Of a stretch of DNA of 64,000 nucleotides, positions 23,724 through 34,369 are shown in pieces. This stretch comes from Eremochloa ophiuroides (lineage: Eukaryota > Streptophyta > Magnoliopsida > Poales > Poaceae). Every line of letters begins with the position of its first letter. Positions within the stretch are counted from its first letter, which is position 1. Location of the stretch: positions 80,893,868 through 80,957,867 of the forward strand of contig JAHLJS010000007.1 in NCBI GenBank assembly GCA_038502445.1, read 5' to 3'. A program made the translations under genes and the position numbers. Below the pieces are notes generated by a model that made no database searches, was not told the origin of the DNA, and saw only the letters and a list, made by a program, of their open reading frames with translations.

Positions 23724-25431
23724 TGAAGGACCGAGCAAGGCGACCAGAGGGGGGTGAATGGGAGCCTCAAATTTCTTGCGAAATATTTGGCCACTGTCCC
23801 AGATTCAATCCCCAAGAAGCAAACAACCACAGAGGAGTAATCCACGAGCCAACTAGTGACTGGGTATCTTCGGAAAAGACCGTGAGATATAGCGGGATTC
23901 TCAAACACACGGCCGAGCAGACCGGAGAGCAAAGAGATTGGCCGAGCAGACTAAAACGAGTCTCTCAACCTCTATGGACTAGAGGCAAGAGATCAACCAA
24001 AAATACCCAAGCCAACTGATGACAAGAGTACCTAGAAATGATCCTCACGTCACTAGAAAACTAACGCAAAAAACGGATCGCGAATCGGAGCTCAAACGCG
24101 CAAGAAACTTACGAAACAGCAGAGCACCGGACGCTGAACAGTACCACCGGACGATGAACAGTAGTCCGGTGTGAAAATCAGCGCGTCCGATGAACAGTAG
24201 CACCGGACGATGAACAGTAGCACCGGACAATGCACAGTGCGTCCGGTGTGATGAACAGCGCGTCCGGTGACCCCGAAAACAGCCCCAAAAATTCGAAAAA
24301 CGGCCGGATCTCTTCCGTTTCAACTCCGGTTGATCCCAAATTTTGTGGGCAGGCTCTCTAGGTAGTTAAGAAGCTACTCCATGAAAATCATTGCCATTCA
24401 TGCCTCACAAAATCGTGAATCAAAGAAAAACCGACGAAGAACGAAAAAGGGACATCGGGAAAGAAACTGTGATCGATCTCTTCACTCAAGTCATAGGAAG
24501 CGAAACCCTTTGGTGGAAAGCATCACAAGATCACTAGGAGAAAACTCACCAAAGGAATTTGCAAATAACTGAGTATAAAGAGAGATCGAAGCACGAACGG
24601 GAAAGGGAGAAGAAAGAAATCAGCACACAAGCAATAACAACATGAGTACGAATTTCAATCCAAAACGCCCGGAGACGACACGGGGTTAGGGCCCCGATTT
24701 CCCAACCAAGAACACGAGTTCTTACACCACCATGACAAGTGGAGGATCTCTCCCTAAGCACTAAGCCTAACCCTAAGTGAAGGGGTGAAGAAATGAAAGT
24801 GAGAGAGATAAGAGGGGAGGGCTGCCATCCCTCTCTACTTATCGTCTTGGCAGTTTTACACTTAACCCCCTAACTACTACTACTGGATACATCAGGCGAG
24901 CCAGCTAGCCCTAAGACATTCTGGAACAGCCTGTCTCTGAAGATATGATTGGACGACCCCGCTTCCTGCTCCCGTTGCCGTCACCTCGACGCAACCTCGG
25001 AGATTCCGCCACGTGTGGCCCGGCTTCCCGCCGAAAGCAGCTCTGCCCGGGTTTTGAGGCCCAAACCTGAAAACCGTCCTCCACTGGTTTTGAGGCCCAA
25101 ACCAGTAAACCGTCCTGGGCCGCGTCCGCCAGTCCTCGACCGCGCCAGCCCGCGTCCCGCTCCAAGTCCCCTGACCATGTTCAATCGCGCTTGTCAATGT
25201 CGCAGTGTCCGCCACCGCAGCTGGCGCTCCGGCCTCCGAGTCCCTCGGCCCAAGCTCCTCGTCCGTCCTTCACCGCTCCCGGTCCATCGGCACGGCCCGC
25301 ACACTTGGCCTTCACTCCGCCACTGCATCCGGGTCCCAACACCTGCACAACACAAGCCGACCAGCATGCCAAGTGAACTCCGTTGACAATCACTCATCAC
25401 ACTTAGAGACCAAACCCACCTTGGGTCCGCA
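23724..25431 (-). repeat. Copia 5' LTR
   Basis: Direct-repeat partner of 973-2671, ending at the GGTTC duplication (25432-25436). On the - strand it would hold the promoter of the element. Its inner edge is followed after a 2-3-base gap by the primer-binding site. Confidence 0.93.
24124..24270. repeat. Tandem CACCGGAC repeats, second LTR copy
   Basis: Counterpart of 1379-1526 in the 5' LTR, with unit-level substitutions (for example CACCGGACAATGCACAGTG). It would lie in or near the promoter of the copia element. Confidence 0.78.
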
Positions 25432-25436
25432 GGTTC

Positions 25437-26750
25437 TCTCAAATGCTACAAGGTAATGGAGAACAAGATCTTCAAAAATTGACGTATGGTAGAGAAGACA
25501 TTGACAAGGGTAAATACTTATTTAAAAGCTGACATGGTAAGCATGACCTGTGAGTTCGCCATGACGTGAACTTCATCTCATTCATATAATAACAAATAGT
25601 ACCACTGATTCACGCTTATATATGCAGGTTTTCCTTCCTATCAATATCACAAAGTGTCACTGGTACCTGGCAGTCGTCAATGCTTCAAAGGGGGAGATAC
25701 AAGTATTGGATTCTTTTGGAAATATGATGACAAATTTGAAAGATCTGCGATATACGGTAAGGCCACATACATATATGTAATGTATAACTACTTATTTAAA
25801 TTTCGCCAGATATGAACTTGATAATTAACTTTGTTTTCTCGGTCTTAACAGTTAATCATACTAGAAAGACTAATCAAACATGTAGCAGAGAATACACAAC
25901 TCGACACCAGTAAATGGGTACACGGAATCGAAGTGACAGAATGGGAAACTAAACATGTTATCACGGAACCAATGCAGAAGGATGGGTAAAATAACTTCCA
26001 ACCTTGTCTACATACCACTGTCTCAGCACAAACAAAAACCGTTATACCTCACTTTTTTTGGATTATGAACAGATGTAGTTGTGGGCTATGGATGATTAAT
26101 TATATGGAGTATTGGACTGGCACTAATTTATCTGACCATGTCACACAGGTAATTCCTTACGAATCTCTGCTATAATGAGTCCATTCAGTTTTGATTAGTA
26201 TATAACCTTACTTAAACATGCTTTCAGGAAGACATAACCAACTTTAGGTTCAAGCTACCTGCGATATTGTACAACTCCCCATTAAATGAAGCAAGAGGGC
26301 TACCAGATAATGATCAACAATATGAGACTCTAGATCAACAAGATGATGATGTCACAGTGCTAGATGAAATTGATATTTTATACTCGGGAAGCGCGAAGGT
26401 GATAAGTGCAATGAAGTGGACAAGCAAGGAAGAAATATTATCAGGAATTTGCTCAGTCATCCAATACCACGCAGCGGCTTATGAAGCCTTAGAGTAAGTA
26501 TGGAGTATTTGGTTTGGCTATACAATTATAACAACAGGTAATGGTTTCTTTTTCCTTGGTTTTAGCAATGAGTGGATACGAAGTACTCGACCATATCCAA
26601 TTTCTTTGAGTCTTAGAAAAATTAGAGATATTTTACATGAAGACAAAGAGTTGGAAAAAGAAAGCTTCAATATCGCTATTCGCATGCTCGCAAACAAGCA
26701 AGACATGAAGAAAAAAAAAATACCACTTTATGGATCTTAAGTTTGCTGTA
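25437..26750 (+). pseudogene. Ulp1-like (C48) protease gene, catalytic exons
   Basis: This continues in frame from 972 once the retrotransposon insertion is disregarded. Exons seen are 25437-about 25509, 25628-25756, 25852-25985, 26073-26148, 26228-26493 and 26566-about 26750; most have GT donors and AG acceptors, but the junction after 25509 is uncertain. The Ulp1 core is visible: His in CHWYLAVV, Asp in IQVLDSFG, Gln in EPMQKDG and Cys in CSCGLWMINYMEYW. These are the His-Asp-Gln-Cys residues of SUMO-type cysteine proteases, with Ser in place of the usual Asp before the Cys. The last exon continues through NEWIRSTRPYP to a run of ten A (26709-26718), after which the frame meets a stop, probably through slippage. 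The product would cleave ubiquitin-like modifiers in nucleus or cytoplasm. The gene is inactivated by the 24-kb insertion upstream. Confidence 0.65.
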
Positions 26751-26759
26751 AGTTGATAT

Positions 26760-27071
26760 ATTTTCCATTTTAGACTTATTATAGCATGCGCCATATTCTG
26801 TACTAATTATAGCAACCTAAACATGAAATTACTGGATACGGTCGAGATCCAAGGGTATGTGGGAGCATTGATAATTAACGTGTATCTCTCCTATAATTGA
26901 AGTTGTAAACAAAGCTATATCCACCAAATAATGTGTACTCCGCTGAGGGCTCCAACCTTTGTGTACTCAGGAAAGTGTACACAGATTTTTTCCTCCATCA
27001 AAATCGACGGCCACGAGTCATGGTAATCAAGATCTAAGGGCTATAATCCGAAGTTTGACAAAAACTCACCC
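26760..27071. other. AT-rich flank of the Ulp1-like gene
   Basis: No gene recognised. A possible last short exon of the Ulp1-like gene lies near 26820-26860, but I could not support it. The composition changes sharply to GC-rich at about 27060, which suggests the start of an inserted or captured segment. Confidence 0.35.
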
Positions 27072-27791
27072 GTGCGCTCCTGCGGTCCTGCCTTCTCATC
27101 CACGCAGGCCCTTCCCACACCACAAGCACACGCTCGGCGGCCAAGGATCGAATCCCGCACCGACCCCAACGCCTCGCGAATATTATCCCTCTTGCCGACG
27201 ACTCCTCTCCCCTACGCGCAGCACCAGAGAGCCGCCGCCGCCACATGGGCGTCGGCAGGGCCTCCTACCGCCAGGCCACTGACCGGTGAGGCGTGCTGTC
27301 GCTGCGAGGCCGCGCGGGGCGCCGTTACTTGGCCTCCTCCAGCATGGGCGCATGGCCCTTTGTGGATCTGGAGCAGGAACAAGACAGCGGCGCCAGCCAA
27401 GGAACGGGAAGAGATGCTCGCCTTCGGGCGCCGCTGCGCGATGCCCCTTGAGTCCGTCATCGACACCATGCTCGAACGAGCCTTGGCGTATTCTCTTTCT
27501 GGTGGATTCTTACAGATTGGGAGAGACGGAAGAGGACAAGCATCGACTTCACAAGGAGGGGGAGGCCCTGCACACCAGCAGACTCAAGGTCCCCAGGCGG
27601 TGAGCGCACGTCGACAGCACCTGGATGCAGCAGGCGGCAGCGGTGCCGACGGGGAGGAATTGGAGACAGGTAGCCTCCAGCGCCGTCAGGTGGCGGCGGA
27701 GGAATTGGAGACAGGTAGCCTCCAGCGCCGTCAGGTGGCGGCGGCGGCCCTGGGTCTCCAAGCTGCACTCTCCCCCACCTCTACTCGCTGA
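27072..27791 (+). pseudogene. GC-rich captured exon-like segment, unknown
   Basis: An open frame of 239 codons is rich in Ala, Pro, Arg and Gly and has no recognisable domain. It lies between AT-rich sequences and upstream of the DUF632-like pieces and Helitron-type ends, so it looks like a captured gene fragment (first exon and 5' leader) rather than a gene in place. It contains an exact 45-bp tandem duplication. Coding status is doubtful: a GC-rich leader can stay open by chance. Confidence 0.3.
27654..27743 (+). repeat. 45-bp exact tandem duplication
   Basis: The units 27654-27698 and 27699-27743 are identical (starting GAGGAATTGGAGACAGG). The length is a multiple of three, so the frame is kept (EELETGSLQRRQVAA twice). 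Confidence 0.9.
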
Positions 27792-28269
27792 AATGATGCT
27801 GCAAGATCGAAGATCAGTGGGGCTGGGATGGCACCTCCGCCCCTTGTTGATGTCTTCAGCAATGCTACTGCTCCTCCTGTACAGGTGAAGCTACATGAGA
27901 TTGCTGCTGAAGCGAGGGCTCCGCAGGCGAATCCTCATCCAGAGGTCACATCCCCATCCGGAGGCATCGAGGTACAGGCCACACTGCCGTAGCTGCCACC
28001 ACTGTCGTCGTTAATTTTCTAGCAATAAGATGTTTTCAAGTGGCTGGTCATGTTAGTTCTTCAATCCGTGTGCTCGTTAAATCCTATTCAGGTTTCTACC
28101 TCCATTGTGCTATTATTATATTATACAAGAGTCATGCTATAGTGTGGAGACAAGAGATGGGCAAACACAATTAATTGGTGGGTGATCTATGTACCATTGC
28201 AGGATGTTGAGGAAGCAGAAGCTGCAGCATGCTTGTTGCTTGGAGCCTTGGAGGGGATTCGGTAGAAGC

Positions 28270-28563
28270 CAGTGACGGAGCCAGCGGTGGAGCTGGTGGG
28301 GCTCTAGCCCCCCCTATCGCTGGTGAACCAATGGAACCCCTATGAATTTGTTATAAAATTTGTAGTATATTTTAAGGATAGGAGGGGCTGAAAATGTGAT
28401 CTAAAGATATTTTTAAAGGGTAGGAGGGGCTAAAAACGTGATATAGAGTTTGAAGAAGACAATAGTTGTGTCTTGTTCTTAACTTAGACTCAGATTAAGT
28501 TAAGTTGACCTACCTCAGTGTTTAGTTCAGCCCCCCTAAATTTTTTTCTGGCTTCGTCACTAG
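28270..28563. mobile_element. hAT-type MITE, 294 bp
   Basis: Terminal inverted repeats are CAGTGACGGAGCCAG at the left and CTAGTGACGAAGCCAG (reverse complement of the right end). Both ends are flanked by the same 8 bases GTAGAAGC (28262-28269 and 28564-28571), the duplication length of hAT transposons. There is no coding capacity, so it is a non-autonomous copy. Confidence 0.85.
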
Positions 28564-28839
28564 GTAGAAGCAGTACAACATGCTTGAGTCTAAAAGCTTG
28601 TGAGTTTTCTTTCGTCTTTTTCTTTTGTTGACACGTGCAAGTACGACCCCATCGCGCTCCTTGGTGGCATCGATCAGCCATGAGATTAGCAGGAAGGCCG
28701 GTAGCTACAAAGCTCAAGAATTGAGAAGTTTGGAATTTAGCCGTCTCCCACCCTTGCCACCACTGCCCCATCCGGAGGTATCGAGGTACAGGTAACAATG
28801 TGTTCACAAGGTTTGGGAGAGGAACGGTGAATTGCCCAT

Positions 28840-29303
28840 TGGCAGTGGCGGTGGAATACTCAGTCATTCATCCACCGTGGAGAAGCTTTATGCATAGGAG
28901 TACAAGCTGTTTTCTTGAGGGCAAGGTAAGAGTAGTGCCTTCTTTGCTATTTAACTTTAGTAGTGACAGTGGATTTAACCTTTCTTTCTCATTTAGTATT
29001 AGCATGATCAGTTGGAATGATCGAAATATACTGCCTGATTCTTCAGATCTAAAGGAGTGTTTGTGTTTTACTGCATGAGTGAGTGAGTGGCAAAGCGCTT
29101 TTGAGGGATACTTTTTTTTTAACTGAAACTGAGTACGCGGGGTATAAGCAGGAGCATGATAAGACGAGCAGTCTGTCGAGGAAGCAAGAGGTTAAGGGTG
29201 TGGATTAATTGAAGATTGAAAAAGAACAAAATGGAGATTGAGAGCCTGGAGTTCAAGATGCTGGTTGCCAACCAGTCCATCCAGACCACCAGTTCTGAGA
29301 AAT
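28840..29303 (+). pseudogene. Captured DUF630/DUF632-like gene pieces
   Basis: Two exon-like stretches resemble plant DUF632 proteins. The first, 28852-28925, reads SHSSTVEKLYA, then a stop at the place usually held by Trp, then EYKLF, ending at a GTAAGA donor. The second, about 29172-29303, reads SRKQEVKGVD and, beyond a stop, EIESLEFKMLVANQSIQTTS. Intact family members are probable nuclear or membrane-associated plant proteins several hundred residues long; here only small broken parts remain between Helitron-type ends. The identification rests on motif memory and should be tested by a protein search. Confidence 0.5.
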
Positions 29304-29309
29304 AGCAGT

Positions 29310-29989
29310 AGCTAGACATTAGGTTCATACTTATATATATATAAGTGCTTGTTGATTTTGGAGCATACTACATTTGTGGCATGATATTGGCTTAGGTCAC
29401 CCATCAGCCCATCCAGTTCTGTTGGCCTACTTCATTCATATATGCCAGACCAAAGGAAGGTCAATATGCTAGCTAGGGAGTACTGCGATGACATCAAAAG
29501 GAAGAACATGTGTTCTCTTTTTTTGATTAGTGATTTTGATCTTGTTCTCTTTTTTTCCTCCAAGTATTTTTTTGGGACATGTGCTACAGTGATGGAATTC
29601 ATAACAAGTGGTTGTTCATTGCTTTGTTTGTGGAGCATGTAATTTTCGCTTAACCTGAAATGCATATATGGTTCCTGGTTTTAAAAGAGCTGCTACTATA
29701 CTTTTTACAGTTAGGAAGTCTGGAAATTGAAAATGCCAATCTGTTTAGAGATTTAGAGAGGCTAATAAATTGACATATGTTCAGTAATTGAAAATGCCAA
29801 TCTGTTTAGAGATTTGCTTAAGATATCCTTACATTGAGACAATGTTAGAGTTGCATCTTCTCTCTTTTCTTTTGTAGATTTGAAGAATGCCTTTTTTCTT
29901 CTTTGAAAAATGAAATTAGCGGACAGTAGGCTATGCTTTCCTGCAAATAAGTTACCAGCTTTGATTTGGCATGTCTTTTCTTTTAAACA
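29310..29989. other. Noncoding AT-rich stretch
   Basis: No gene or clear element. A short phrase (TTGAAAATGCCAATCTGTTTAG..) occurs twice, at about 29726 and 29788, as a local direct duplication. Confidence 0.4.
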
Positions 29990-30620
29990 TCTATACTAAT
30001 ATATGGATATGTACCGAGTTTCTTTTGAATACAAGAAAATTCCCCTTCTTGATTTAAATTTTTTTTGAAACGTTCTTGATTTAATATTTGGTCCAGAGTC
30101 AAAGCACTCCAAAGCATTTTTGGTCTCAGGTTTAGATGCTGGATACAAGTGTTCAATCATGACTTATGTAGACTTAAAAGATTCGTTTTGTGACTTACAT
30201 GCATACTATGTCATTAGTTTCAATTTTTATTTTTATCTATATATAATATTTAATGCTCCATACATACTTTCAAACATTCAAGATGATGCGAAGTGACAGA
30301 AAAGTTGAAAATTGGCCTCATTCTGGTTTGATTGCTTTGTACGAAAACTTCCCCCACCCTGCGAAACTGAAGCGACACAACATGCTGATAGCGAGGCGGA
30401 GCAGGACAGGGCGGTGTTTGCGTTCCGATGAGCAGGACACGACAGCCTCAGTGTTTCAATGACGAGCTCAGTGAGCGTGGTCCATGTGTCGCGCGAATAC
30501 GCGCAATGACATAAATAAATAATTATATGTGTGAAAAATGTACTTTAACATTGGTATATCTAATTGGACTGTACTGTTATATTATCGTGCGATCCATATG
30601 TTTTTAGTATAAATTTTTAG

Positions 30621-30650
30621 TTGCCCCATGGCAACGCACGGGCACGCTTC
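30621..30650 (+). repeat. Decayed Helitron-type 3' terminus
   Basis: CCCCATGGCAACGCACGGGCAC has the stem-loop and GCAACGCACGGG core of grass Helitron ends, but the final CTAG is missing. A Helitron-like 5' start (A followed by TCTATACTAATATATGG) lies at 29990; the two may bound a 660-bp decayed element. Confidence 0.4.
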
Positions 30651-33385
30651 ATAACCTTATCCCTCTTGCCCTCTTCGTAACGCCCCGTGCCACCGCCGCC
30701 CGTTGCAGTCGCCGTGCCCCGAGGTTCTCGCCCTATGATGCCGCCCGTGCCGCATTCCGCAACCGACGGCAAGGGTCGCGGCCGCCGCTGACCACGATGA
30801 GCCTGAGAGTGCCGAGGAACCACCATACGGCCGCGACGCGACGCGGCGCCGCCACAGGGCGGGAGAACCGTCGTATTCCAATCTGATGACGTCGTGCTCT
30901 CAAATCCCGTGAAGTGCCTCATCACGTAGACAAAAATCCCCTCGGGAGCCCTGCAATTGTTAGCTTCCCGAACCCTGCGATTGGAGCCGCCACCGGCGGC
31001 GGCGGCGGCGGCGGCGGCGACCTCAATGGTCCCTGGCTCCTTGATGTACGGCTTGCAGATGATGGGGAGGAGCAGAACGGCTCGCAGATGACAGACCTGA
31101 ATCTCATGGACAGGACGATGGCCATCAGGGGAGCTAGGAGGACTACAACATCTGGGATGTGGCAGGTAATAACCCTCGGGCACCATTGAATCACCAATTC
31201 TGTTCCCTGGTTGCTTTCGCTCAGATGCCAGATTTCCAACCTTTTTCTTGATGATTTCATTTTCATTCGCCTGGAAATGGATGCAGGAGACCACCAGTCC
31301 GTCGACCACATCCCGATCCCATGCAAGGACGCCGTGGCGATCCTATACATGTTACGTTAGTGCTTAGATCGGTTCCAAACAACTCAAATTCAGAATTTCA
31401 TAGCAAATTCCTATTTGGTGCTCATTACTGTCTTCGTCTGGTTGATGCAGCATTGTAGATTGGTACGGGAGGGCGAGGAAATGGAATAAGGTTGGTGTGC
31501 ATTCCTCTGTGCTGAACATTTTGTGTTCATCTCACGTTTTCTTTCTATAGCCTCTGAAGATTTAGCTCAACATTTCGTACTCACTGAACATATAGAAAAA
31601 CTATTATAAATTGCTGCAAACAGTCAGTAGCAGATGAGCTGCCGCTCACTCTCCTGCGGATAATTGTTTGGAACAGTTTGATAACTCTGAGATTTGCTCG
31701 AATGCTTTTAGCAGTATTGAAGATTAACAGTCTGGAAGGGCGGCTCGGACGAGATCGTCCAGTAGAGATCCGCCTCAATCCGGCCTGGTCCAGTACATCG
31801 TGGAATATGTCGTGCTGCCGTATGTCATCCTCCAGCTATCATCAATATTATTTGCAGGTCGTGCTGCTGTACGCCTCAATCTTTTTGAGTGGCATATCAC
31901 AATCAAATTACTTTGAAAATTATTTGCAGGTCCAGTTTTAAATGACATTTTCCATAGGAGAAAAATCAGAAAGAAACAGTTTTTCCTTTCTACGGGAAGC
32001 CTCGTTCTGAAGACAATTTGGAAAAACCTATTGTTGTTGCCCCAAAACTGATGGGTACTGCAGGTGGTCTGGGAGCACCTACTAAAATGCATGCTTGTAT
32101 TGTTCAGTTACTTGGCACAAACAGAGAGAAAAAAATCTTGATGTGTTTTCTGCTGTCAGTTCTCAGTTTCATTTTGGCAATCTTGAACAAATGCATTATG
32201 ATGGCAAACAATGACAACAGCTCGATGGGCTTGTCACAAGGATAGAGCAGCTCCACGATGATGTCTCTGTTTCTTGCAAGTTTCTATTTATATTGTAATA
32301 GCCAAGTATCTCTTTGGTAACTTGCCGGTGTTAGACAAAGAGAAGAACTGAAACAGAACATTGGCTGCTCTGAACCAGGAACATGCTTGTGCTGTATCAA
32401 AATCTAGCTTAGTTTGAGCAAGACTTCAGTGAGTGTTGACGCTTTCCTCATGCTCATGGCCAAGAAGCTCCCCAGTGGTCTCCTGGTATTTTCCCACCTT
32501 TCATTTGTGTGAGATCCTGATGCTATTAAGCATGACTTGTACATTTATTTGAACTGAAATATTTATTCGCAATCACTATCCATATTTTAGACAGGTCATT
32601 AAACTCCATCTTTTTGTTGTAGTTGCAATACTCTGAACGAATTGGCAGGCACATTACAAAAGTGGTTTCCTACTGTGATTTTTACAGGTAACATTTTCTT
32701 TGTCTGCTACCATTTTGAGTTCCTGCAGCTTGATTCGTTTCAAGCTTTTTGATGTGTAATCACCGACAACAGCGTCCTGAACTGTTGGCCTTTCTTAGCT
32801 AATGTTACATATGCCAAAAATCAAATGAAAATTAGCTTATTGCCTGACCAATCGATTAACAAGGTTTTACTTTTAGAACTTGAGCTATAGTGAATCTTAT
32901 TACCTGGAGTTTTTTTTCCTCAGGATTTCTTGCACATTGACCCAATGCATGTTGCGGTTTACCTCAGGACATGCAAAATGGGAGCCTCCACAAGCTGATG
33001 GCTAGAGCATGTTGCAGTTCAGCTATAGACTCTCAATACTTCTGCTTGGAGTCCTGAACTAGAAGGATTGTTTGTATGAGTAGTCTGCATGGGACAGCCT
33101 ACCTCTGGTTTGTTATTTTATTTGGGTTAGCTGGGCAGCTTACTAACCTAGAATTTATTTTAGTGAGTCACTCTCAGGTATGAATTACGTGCAAATGTTA
33201 CAGCATTGGAGGATGAATTTATTAATTTACATGCACTGATTTCTGTACTTAACTTGTATGCCATGCAACGTAGCCATGTATAAATGCACGAATTGTATAA
33301 ATGCTCAAATACAATTGTATAAAAGTTCAACCATGGATAAATAATTTGACATTTGTTTCTTTTCATGTGCTTATCTAAAATAAAA
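30651..33385. other. Mosaic with exon-like fragments, unidentified
   Basis: A GC-rich block (30660-31170) includes a GGC run at 30993-31018. It is followed by alternating AT-rich, intron-like and short exon-like stretches with GT/AG borders (for example the one ending ATGTGGCAG before GTAATAACC at 31165). I did not recognise any protein. The block ends at a Helitron 3' terminus at 33414, so it is best read as gene fragments inside a Helitron. Confidence 0.4.
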
Positions 33386-33414
33386 CCGTGGCGTTAGCAC
33401 GGGCATTATACTAG
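33386..33414 (+). mobile_element. Helitron 3' terminus
   Basis: Stem CCGTG (33386-33390) and CACGG (33398-33402) around GCGTTAG is followed by GCATTATACTAG and then T. This is the hairpin plus CTAG end and T target base of grass Helitrons. The 5' end was not located with certainty. Confidence 0.7.
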
Positions 33415-33566
33415 TAGAGATAAATTGAAAAAAGTACTTCAGTGCTGGCCGGGCATGCAATATCACATTGACGAATGCAGCCAAGTAACTCTGGTTCTGT
33501 TTAATCACCTATAGGAGAGATTAGTTTATTTTATTAACCACTTATATTTTCTATATGTGTTTTTAG

Positions 33567-34201
33567 ATTCTACTACCGTATTACCAGAATGGATTCTATA
33601 TTTTATTTATAATTGACATGAAAAACAAGATCGTTCAAGTTATGGATCCACTACAAGATCAGATGTGTTTGAAGGGTTTTACTCAACCAATGGTATACAT
33701 TCCTACATTACACGCTATTGCCAGAATGTTCATGCTCGCCATGGGACTATCAAATACAAAGAGAAAACACAGAATATATTCATGGAAACGAAAATACCCT
33801 GCATGTGTAACAAAGGTTAAATCCAATTGTGAACACTGGTAATCACTTGCCGACTGATTAAACTTTATTATAAATAAGTAGATTTTTCATTTAACTATAT
33901 CTAACAAACAAATGGTCTTGTACAGCAACTTAGCAGGCTTTCTGGTATACAATTATATGAAGTTATGGAATGGCATAGGATTACCACCGATCAACAATGT
34001 AAGCATATATACTCTTCAACTACATTTCCTACGCAACACATACATATACTAATATAACGAAATATTATCTACAATGCGCAGGATTCAAAAATATTGAGGA
34101 TGCAATTCATCGCTGACATTTTGGCGAGTGATGCAAACGAAATTTATGATAATATCCCTGAAGATATCCAACAATTGATTAAAGAGTTTGAGAGAATGTA
34201 A
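33567..34201 (+). pseudogene. Second Ulp1-like (C48) copy, catalytic residues lost
   Basis: An exon from 33567 (acceptor TTTTTAG) reads FIIDMKNKIVQVMDPL, the beta-strand/Asp part of an Ulp1 core. The His-Trp that should precede it reads Gly-Phe. After a stop near 33840 a further exon (about 33924-33998) reads NLAGFLVYNYMKLWNG, where the catalytic Cys has become Ala, and a last exon ends at the stop 34199-34201. The gene structure is similar to the one at 25437-26750, but the sequence has diverged. A Helitron 3' end lies 124-154 bp downstream, so the copy may have travelled in a Helitron. Confidence 0.6.
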
Positions 34202-34325
34202 AAAAAAGGACCATTTGTTAGCGATTTTGTTTTCTAAATTATATTTAGCCACAAATACACCGGTGTACAAGTTAAATTCTCCAAAAAAATTATTTTTATT
34301 TCTTTACAGTTTCACCTTTCAAAAA

Positions 34326-34355
34326 CCCGTAGCGTTAGCACGGGCATTATACTAG
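34326..34355 (+). mobile_element. Helitron 3' terminus
   Basis: CCCGT (34326-34330) and ACGGG (34340-34344) form the stem; GCATTATACTAG follows, then T. The last 25 bases are nearly identical to the end at 33414, so both belong to one family and one may be nested in the other. Confidence 0.72.
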
Positions 34356-34369
34356 TTAGTAGAAAGATG

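Larger units (their letters stand above)
973..25431 (-). mobile_element. Copia LTR retrotransposon, Sirevirus-like, hosting a nested gypsy
   Basis: The element starts TGAAGG and ends GTCCGCA. It is flanked by the 5-bp duplication GGTTC (968-972 and 25432-25436). Reading on the - strand, the order is 5' LTR (23724-25431), primer-binding site, gag, protease, integrase, RT, RNase H, a noncoding 3' stretch with several polypurine tracts, and 3' LTR (973-2671). Integrase before RT is the copia order. The long gag with a coiled coil, the repeated AAGGGGGAG tracts and the CACCGGAC/GTCCGGTG repeats in the LTR are traits of the Sirevirus (Maximus/SIRE) lineage. Without the gypsy inside gag the element is about 10.6 kb. 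It has several stops and frameshifts and is not autonomous. The LTRs differ by roughly 2 % plus a 13-bp indel, so it is clearly older than the gypsy inside it. Confidence 0.93.

Noticed and set aside
24124..24270. CRISPR array
   Set aside because: Short direct repeats, but the intervening sequences are not unique spacers; it is a tandem array in a retrotransposon LTR of a plant genome.
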